NCBI GenBank assembly: GCA_030601965.1
Contig: JAUWAR010000011.1
Span: 1-18,857 of the forward strand
Source of the DNA: a bacterium
GTDB taxonomy: Bacteria > Hydrothermota > UBA3073 > JACQXS01 > JAUWAR01
Direction: 5' to 3'
Length of the DNA stretch: 18,857 nucleotides
The notes under the pieces were generated by a model. That model did no database searches. It was not told the origin of the DNA and saw nothing but the letters and a program-made list of their open reading frames with translations. Numbering within the stretch: the stretch's first letter is position 1; the number at the start of each line of letters is the position of its first letter. Made by a program: the position numbers and the translations under genes. Below, piece by piece: positions 15,481 through 18,857 of this stretch.

Positions 15481-15939
15481 ATGAGACATCTTGTCATAAT
15501 TGCAGTTATCTTCTGTCTTATCCAGGCAAGTGTAATATTCTCAATCCAGATTCAAGATATACTTCCCAATCTCATTATACTGATTCTCATATATACCGCT
15601 CTTTTTCACGGAGAAGTGGCAATGTTTTTTGGATTCTTTATGGGGCTATTTCAAGATTGTTACTCTGCCTCAACCCTTGGATGTAATACACTAATATATA
15701 CGGCAACAGGTTATCTTCTGGGAAAAGGAACCAATTATCTTTACAAGGATAATATCTTGTTTCAAGCACTTATCATCTTCACAGTTTCTATTATTGTCTC
15801 TTTTTTCCTCCTGCTATTTGAAAGAGACTTGACTATATCTATTTTTTTCAGATATACACTGACGTCAAGTTTATATACAACTATTATTGGTATGCCAATA
15901 TTTCTGCTCTTAAGAAAATTAGAAAGGCAATTAGCTTAG
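15481..15939 (+). CDS. mreD: MreD, membrane cell-shape protein
   Basis: This is a 152-residue, very hydrophobic protein with five to six membrane segments, placed directly after mreC, as is usual for mreD. It shows the family's loose pattern: an N-terminal helix, PNLIILILIYTALFHGE, then FFGFFMGLFQDCYS and a C-terminal membrane segment before a basic tail. MreD acts with MreC in the elongation complex. The 25-base gap before ATG 15481 has no clear Shine-Dalgarno. Identity rests on both position and pattern. Confidence 0.88.
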   Translation: MRHLVIIAVIFCLIQASVIFSIQIQDILPNLIILILIYTALFHGEVAMFFGFFMGLFQDCYSASTLGCNTLIYTATGYLLGKGTNYLYKDNILFQALIIFTVSIIVSFFLLLFERDLTISIFFRYTLTSSLYTTIIGMPIFLLLRKLERQLA

Positions 15940-15949
15940 AGAGGTAGAG

Positions 15950-16288
15950 ATGATTGATTCATATAAATTTGGAAGAATATCTGTAAATGGTAAGGTCTAT
16001 AAAAAGGATATTATTATCTTTCCTAATTATGTAAAGCCTAATTGGTGGAGAAAGGAGGGTCATCATCTCTCTATTGAAGATATGGAAGATATAATTAAGC
16101 AAAAACCATGTCTTCTTATAATTGGAACAGGCACATACGGACGGATGTATGTCCCAAGAGATGTAAAAGAATACATAGAAGGACAGGGGATAGAACTAAT
16201 AGTAGAACACACAGAACAGGCTGTAGCCTTATTTAACAGACGCTCAGAAGCGGAAAAAACAGTAGCCGCACTACATCTTACTTGTTAA
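15950..16288 (+). CDS. Mth938-like domain protein (DUF498/NDUFAF3-type fold)
   Basis: The 112-residue protein matches the Mth938 domain end to end: IDSYKFGRISVNGKVYKKD, then DIIIFPNYVKPNWWRKEGH, LLIIGTGTYGRMYVP, VEHTEQAVALFN and the typical ending VAALHLTC. Homologues include human AAMDC and the complex I assembly factor NDUFAF3; the bacterial function is not known. It is a small soluble cytoplasmic protein. ATG 15950 has GAGAGG upstream and lies 10 bases after mreD, so it is probably in the mre transcript. Confidence 0.9.
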   Translation: MIDSYKFGRISVNGKVYKKDIIIFPNYVKPNWWRKEGHHLSIEDMEDIIKQKPCLLIIGTGTYGRMYVPRDVKEYIEGQGIELIVEHTEQAVALFNRRSEAEKTVAALHLTC

Positions 16289-16294
16289 AAAATT

Positions 16295-16366
16295 TGTGGG
16301 AGGCATCTCCTGATGTGGGAGGCATCTCCCGATGCCGATTATCAAGGTCAGGAGACCTTTCCCACA
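16295..16366. repeat. Compound direct/inverted repeat before the surface-protein gene
   Basis: A 19-bp unit TGTGGGAGGCATCTCCTGA (16295-16313) is repeated at once (16314-16332, one mismatch), and an inverted related unit closes the element at 16348-16366 (TCAGGAGACCTTTCCCACA, 15 of 19 bases complementary). It forms a long hairpin between the Mth938 gene and the Shine-Dalgarno of the next gene. It resembles dispersed repeats of uncultured bacteria. Confidence 0.9.
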
Positions 16367-16381
16367 GTAATGGGAGGTATT

Positions 16382-17287
16382 ATGAGAGGAAAAAGATTAA
16401 GTTATAGCATTGGATTTGTGTCTTTGCTTATATTACCTGCAATGGTCAAATGCGAGTTGTTTAAAGCCGGAATATGTGACGGTTTGGATGATGCATATCA
16501 AGCAGGCATTTCTTTTGTTCCTGATATTTCTTACATTAGAACAGGCTGCCACGATACCTATGGTTATTACTACTCTGGCTTCAGGTTTCAGGATGTAACT
16601 ATAGAGAACGGGGTAACGATTGACTCTGCTTTTCTTAAAATGTACGGTGGTCCAGATACAGTAACTACTGTTACCTCAACGATTTATGGGCATAATGTAG
16701 CCGATTCAGATAGTTTTGCTTATAGTAATGACTCTTTACACGAGAGAGATTCAACAAGTGCCAAAGTTTTCTGGACATATGGTATTAAAGAAGGTGTTTG
16801 GAATAAGACCCCAGATATTGGCTCTATCATTTCGGAGATTATTAATCTTCCTGGATGGTCAAGTGGAAATGCCCTATCTATTATACTTCATACCACCGAT
16901 ACTCCTGATGAAGATAAAAGGGGTTATTGGCGCTCTTATGAATGGAGCCCGGATAGTGTTTGCACCTTGAGTGTTTATTGGACAGAGGCGTCGGTTATTG
17001 AAGAATTTACAAAAGAATTGACTCCAACTCGCACTACTATCAAGTGCTTACCCAACCCGTGTAATAGCAAACTGGATATTAAGATTGATGTGAACAAAAC
17101 AGATAAATTCTCTATTGAGATTTACGACATTACAGGAAGATGCATCAAGACATTATTTCAGGAAAAATTATTGGAGCCAGGTCATTACAGGTGGAAATAC
17201 GAGTGGAATAATCCTTCAGGCATCTATTACATCAAGCTAACAAGTCCGACTAACACCATTACCAGAAAGTTTGTTATTGTGAGGTAG
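16382..17287 (+). CDS. Secreted surface protein with T9SS/FlgD-like C-terminal sorting domain
   Basis: The product is 301 residues. Residues 1-24 form a signal peptide (basic start, then GFVSLLILPAMV). The middle (about 30-205) is beta-rich and resembles DNRLRE-type carbohydrate-binding-like domains: YYSGFRFQDVTIENG, TIDSAFLKMYGG, IYGHNVADSDSF, STSAKVFWTYG and IISEIINLPGWSSGNALSII. The last 80 residues match a type A sorting or FlgD-like domain: LPNPCNSKLDIKI, EIYDITGRCIKTLF, PSGIYYIKL and the RKFVIVR end. It is probably exported and displayed on the cell surface. ATG 16382 has GGGAGG; a longer frame from 16313 is repeat DNA. No catalytic motif is visible. Confidence 0.82.
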   Translation: MRGKRLSYSIGFVSLLILPAMVKCELFKAGICDGLDDAYQAGISFVPDISYIRTGCHDTYGYYYSGFRFQDVTIENGVTIDSAFLKMYGGPDTVTTVTSTIYGHNVADSDSFAYSNDSLHERDSTSAKVFWTYGIKEGVWNKTPDIGSIISEIINLPGWSSGNALSIILHTTDTPDEDKRGYWRSYEWSPDSVCTLSVYWTEASVIEEFTKELTPTRTTIKCLPNPCNSKLDIKIDVNKTDKFSIEIYDITGRCIKTLFQEKLLEPGHYRWKYEWNNPSGIYYIKLTSPTNTITRKFVIVR

Positions 17288-17297
17288 GGTAGAGGCA
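17264..17297. repeat. 34-bp direct repeat, copy A
   Basis: This copy covers the last codons of the surface-protein gene (RKFVIVR, stop TAG) and 10 bases after it. It matches 18534-18567 at 30 of 34 positions. Confidence 0.85.
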
Positions 17298-17422
17298 TTA
17301 CCTCAAAATGGGGTAGTGCTGTTAAATCAGGTATTTACTTCCTAAAAACCGATAAAGCAGAAGTGAAAAAAGTTAATAAAGTTAAAATAGCGATTAAGGA
17401 AATTTTTTGTATTATACCTTGA
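17288..17422 (+). pseudogene. Remnant of a second T9SS-type sorting-domain end, in frame after the TAG
   Basis: The 44 codons after the surface-protein stop stay open in the same frame to TGA 17420-17422. From 17309 they read WGSAVKSGIYFLKTDKAEV and then KKVNKVKIAIKE, the usual last strands of a type A sorting domain (SGIYFLK...KKVxIxK). There is no start codon or ribosome site of its own, so it is probably the tail of an older gene or a swapped domain. The match to the family is by pattern. Confidence 0.6.
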
Positions 17423-17449
17423 CATTATAATAAATTGTATTAGTATATT
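17419..17449 (+). promoter_or_regulatory. Promoter of the antitoxin-like gene
   Basis: TTGACA (17419-17424) is followed by TAGTAT (17441-17446, spacer 16) or TATATT (17444-17449, spacer 19). The leader is about 20 bases and contains AGGAGG 6 bases before ATG 17472. Confidence 0.6.
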
Positions 17450-17471
17450 TAATAGAAAATAGGAGGAATTC

Positions 17472-17729
17472 ATGGAAAGAACTTTAAATGTATCTGATGA
17501 TGTTGTTCATTCTTTACAAAAACTATTTAAACAAAAACCACTTACTCTCGTGGAAGGAGAAAAGGTAAAAGGAATTGTCGTTGATGCTACTCGGTATCGC
17601 ACTCTGGTAGGACTTCTTGAAGACATTGAAGACTTGAAAATAGCAGAGAAGGGAGAAGCAGAATATAGAGCAGGCAAAGGACATCCATTTACTCAATACG
17701 ATGCAAAAAGAAGAACAAGAAACAAGTAA
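17472..17729 (+). CDS. Small antitoxin-like protein (Phd/YefM-like C-terminal half)
   Basis: The 85-residue product is preceded by its own promoter and a perfect AGGAGG. The second half (VVDATRYRTLVGLLEDIEDL, then KIAEKGEAEYRAGKG) follows the pattern of Phd/YefM-type antitoxins: a tyrosine-containing loop, a dimer helix LLEDIEDL and an acidic toxin-binding tail. The basic end (DAKRRTRNK) is unusual. Antitoxins of this kind neutralise a small RelE or PIN toxin and repress their own operon. No intact toxin gene follows: the next 150 bases have only short broken frames. It could be an orphan antitoxin or an unrelated small regulator. Confidence 0.6.
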   Translation: MERTLNVSDDVVHSLQKLFKQKPLTLVEGEKVKGIVVDATRYRTLVGLLEDIEDLKIAEKGEAEYRAGKGHPFTQYDAKRRTRNK

Positions 17730-17880
17730 CATCTATAGGTATGTATATGCAACATAGTCGTATATACTCCTGAAATAGAGTGATATCTGACAGTGTCGGA
17801 TATAAATAAGTTATATGAAATTGCCCGCAATCAAAATAGGAAGGTGAAAAACGACAAACTTCATTGGTATTGATACAAAT

Positions 17881-18429
17881 ATGTGGTTGTCTATAATTAT
17901 AGCTATCGAAACACTTGCATTAATAATTCTTACTGTGAAACTCCTGAAAAAAGAAAAAACTGAAGTAACCTCTGCATTAGAGACAACTAAAGGAGCGGTA
18001 GAGACGAGTAAAAAACTCGCTGGAATCCTTGAGAAAGTTCCAATTTTTCTAGATCCAAAAACTCCTCTAATTATTCCAAAGGAAGATATCAAAAAAGTTG
18101 AAGAGGTCACTCCTTTGATGCATGAGATAAGGGGATTGATCAATCCAAATTTTCTTATCAAACTTGGAAATGTAGAATATACTGCAGGAAACCTTCGCAA
18201 GGCATTGACTTACTTTAATGAGGCGTTGGAACAAGCAAAGTCAACTGAAGATTTTATGACGATGGCTGCCTGTTTGGGTAATATCGGGTTAATCTATTCG
18301 GGTAAAGGTGAGTCAGATACCGCACTAAAATACCTTCAGGATGCGCTTAAGATTCTCATAGAATTTAAGTTAGTCTATGGTAAAGATATCCTAGTAAATG
18401 CCATTAAGGAATTGGAAACACACAAGTAA
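17881..18429 (+). CDS. Membrane-anchored TPR protein
   Basis: The 182-residue protein begins with a hydrophobic segment (MWLSIIIAIETLALIILTVK) followed by a lysine-rich stretch, so it is probably anchored with the rest in the cytoplasm. Residues about 98-165 hold two tetratricopeptide repeats: LIKLGNVEYTAGNLRKALTY and ACLGNIGLIYSGKGESDTAL followed by KYLQDALKI. Between anchor and TPRs is a linker with a PIFLDPKTPLIIPKEDIKKV stretch. TPRs mediate protein contacts; the partner is unknown. The start is uncertain: the nearest Shine-Dalgarno-like AGGAAGG lies about 40 bases before ATG 17881 and the frame is open upstream to TGA 17845, but without another standard start codon. Confidence 0.75.
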   Translation: MWLSIIIAIETLALIILTVKLLKKEKTEVTSALETTKGAVETSKKLAGILEKVPIFLDPKTPLIIPKEDIKKVEEVTPLMHEIRGLINPNFLIKLGNVEYTAGNLRKALTYFNEALEQAKSTEDFMTMAACLGNIGLIYSGKGESDTALKYLQDALKILIEFKLVYGKDILVNAIKELETHK

Positions 18430-18489
18430 AAGGTGGAATAACGTTTGGCTAATGAGAAAACAAAAATGCGGGCAACATCATATAACAGA

Positions 18490-18521
18490 GCGTATCTAGC
18501 TTCGCTGGACTTCAGATACGC
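18490..18521. repeat. Hairpin with 8-bp perfect stem and structured loop
   Basis: GCGTATCT (18490-18497) pairs with AGATACGC (18514-18521); the 16-base loop contains a mini-hairpin AGC-TTC-GCT. There is no T tract, so a terminator is unlikely. The flanks (AACGTTTGGC at 18447 and GGAACGTTAG at 18524) resemble the ends of integron attC sites only loosely. Confidence 0.7.
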
Positions 18522-18533
18522 TGGGAACGTTAG

Positions 18534-18567
18534 AGGAAGTTTGTTATTATAAGGTAGGGAAGAGGCA
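18534..18567. repeat. 34-bp direct repeat, copy B
   Basis: It matches 17264-17297 at 30 of 34 bases and still encodes RKFVIIR followed by TAG, so it is a relic of a sorting-domain gene end. Homology to copy A stops on the left at the GTTAG of the preceding hairpin region. Confidence 0.8.
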
Positions 18568-18729
18568 GGGTTATTTCAAAGCCTACTGCAACAAGGTGAT
18601 TACCTTCTGACTTTTATTATTATAGGTTTTCTACCCCTTTTAATAATCTCTCTATTTTTATAGACTATCAGCCTGGCAGATGTAGAAGGACTGTAATTAA
18701 ATTCCGAATGACCAATTCCGATTCCCCTG

Positions 18730-18752
18730 GCCTGTCCAGTACCAGGGCAGGC
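18730..18752. repeat. Imperfect 23-bp palindrome
   Basis: GCCTG (18730-18734) and CAGGC (18748-18752) are the outer arms of a mostly self-complementary 23-base stretch. It is likely another dispersed repeat fragment. Confidence 0.55.
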
Positions 18753-18857
18753 TGTCTTCTGTTTTCTGTAATACATATAGATGTAAAAACGGGAATAGAA
18801 TTTGTATGGTGTTGAACCTTTTGGAATGACCATACATTTTTTGTAGTTCTTTTATAC

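Larger units (their letters stand above)
18430..18857. other. Non-coding tail: hairpin, repeat copy B, second palindrome
   Basis: No convincing gene is present in these 428 bases. In order they hold an attC-like hairpin region (about 18447-18533), the second copy of the 34-bp repeat with a RKFVIIR-stop remnant, an AT-rich part, GGAATT-like low-complexity sequence read on the minus strand (18697-18725) and a palindrome at 18730-18752. A 77-codon minus frame (18600-18833) is made of this repeat material and is not supported as a gene. Confidence 0.6.

Noticed and set aside
16313..16381. Earlier ATG start for the surface protein
   Set aside because: The extra codons are repeat DNA and would place a polar stretch before the signal peptide; ATG 16382 has a strong Shine-Dalgarno.
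17281..17304. GAGGTA/TACCTC stem over the surface-gene stop as a terminator
   Set aside because: There is no T tract and the second arm falls in the sorting-domain remnant.
17781..17783. TGA recoding as sense, joining the two toxin-like pieces
   Set aside because: TGA is used as a normal stop for several clear genes here (PIG-L, DegT, WecA-family, folD, ahcY).
18593..18606. AAGGT-GATT-ACCTT hairpin followed by a short T run as a terminator
   Set aside because: The stem is only 5 bp, weak, and no transcript is known to reach it.
18600..18833. 77-codon minus-strand frame
   Set aside because: Its middle is the palindrome and GGAATT-like low-complexity DNA, there is no clear Shine-Dalgarno, and nothing in the protein resembles a family I know.

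Overview
The window reads as AT-rich DNA (roughly 36-38% GC by eye) from an uncultured Gram-negative, rod-forming bacterium. The evidence for this is a complete mreBCD set, rodA, a WecA/MraY-family lipid-carrier transferase, and a secreted protein ending in a T9SS/FlgD-like sorting domain. Several short palindromic repeats of the kind scattered through candidate-phylum genomes sit inside or beside genes. I cannot name the phylum from sequence alone; lineages such as WOR-3/Stahlbacteria, Desantisbacteria or Omnitrophota would fit. No tRNA, rRNA, CRISPR array, transposase or integrase is visible.

Layout. (1) 1-1726, minus strand: an SCP2-like lipid-binding protein translationally joined to a three-PAS sensor protein that runs off the left edge. 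(2) 1956-7448, plus strand: a tight six-gene operon (WbqC-like, ExeA-like ATPase, PIG-L deacetylase, DegT aminotransferase, WecA-family transferase, secreted PHP-like protein) that looks like a surface-glycan module. (3) 7518-11161, minus strand: radical SAM/helix-hairpin-helix protein, rodA, rarA. (4) 11261-16288, plus strand: a divergent folD, ahcY, mreB, mreC, mreD and an Mth938-domain gene. (5) 16289-18857: an accessory region with a T9SS-like surface protein, a remnant of a second sorting domain, an antitoxin-like gene, a membrane-anchored TPR protein and several repeats. A 34-bp imperfect direct repeat of the surface-gene 3' end brackets the antitoxin/TPR module.

How the genes work together. 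RodA and MreBCD form the lateral-wall elongation machinery, but rodA lies on the opposite strand and no penicillin-binding protein 2 gene is present. FolD and AhcY touch one-carbon and methyl-cycle metabolism. The glycan operon could make an amino sugar (DegT), deacetylate or re-acylate it (PIG-L, WbqC) and load sugar phosphate on undecaprenyl phosphate (WecA family); the ATPase and PHP-like protein have unclear jobs.

Most notable points: the FolD-like enzyme lacks the catalytic Lys and Gln; the PHP-like protein has lost its N-terminal His pair; an 8-bp tandem array sits in frame in the DegT gene; palindromic repeats have been absorbed into wbqC-like and folD coding sequence; a 12-bp TTTTTCTTGACA element recurs at promoters, three of which lie so close to start codons that transcripts may be nearly leaderless; and the duplicated 3' end flanks a possible mobile module.
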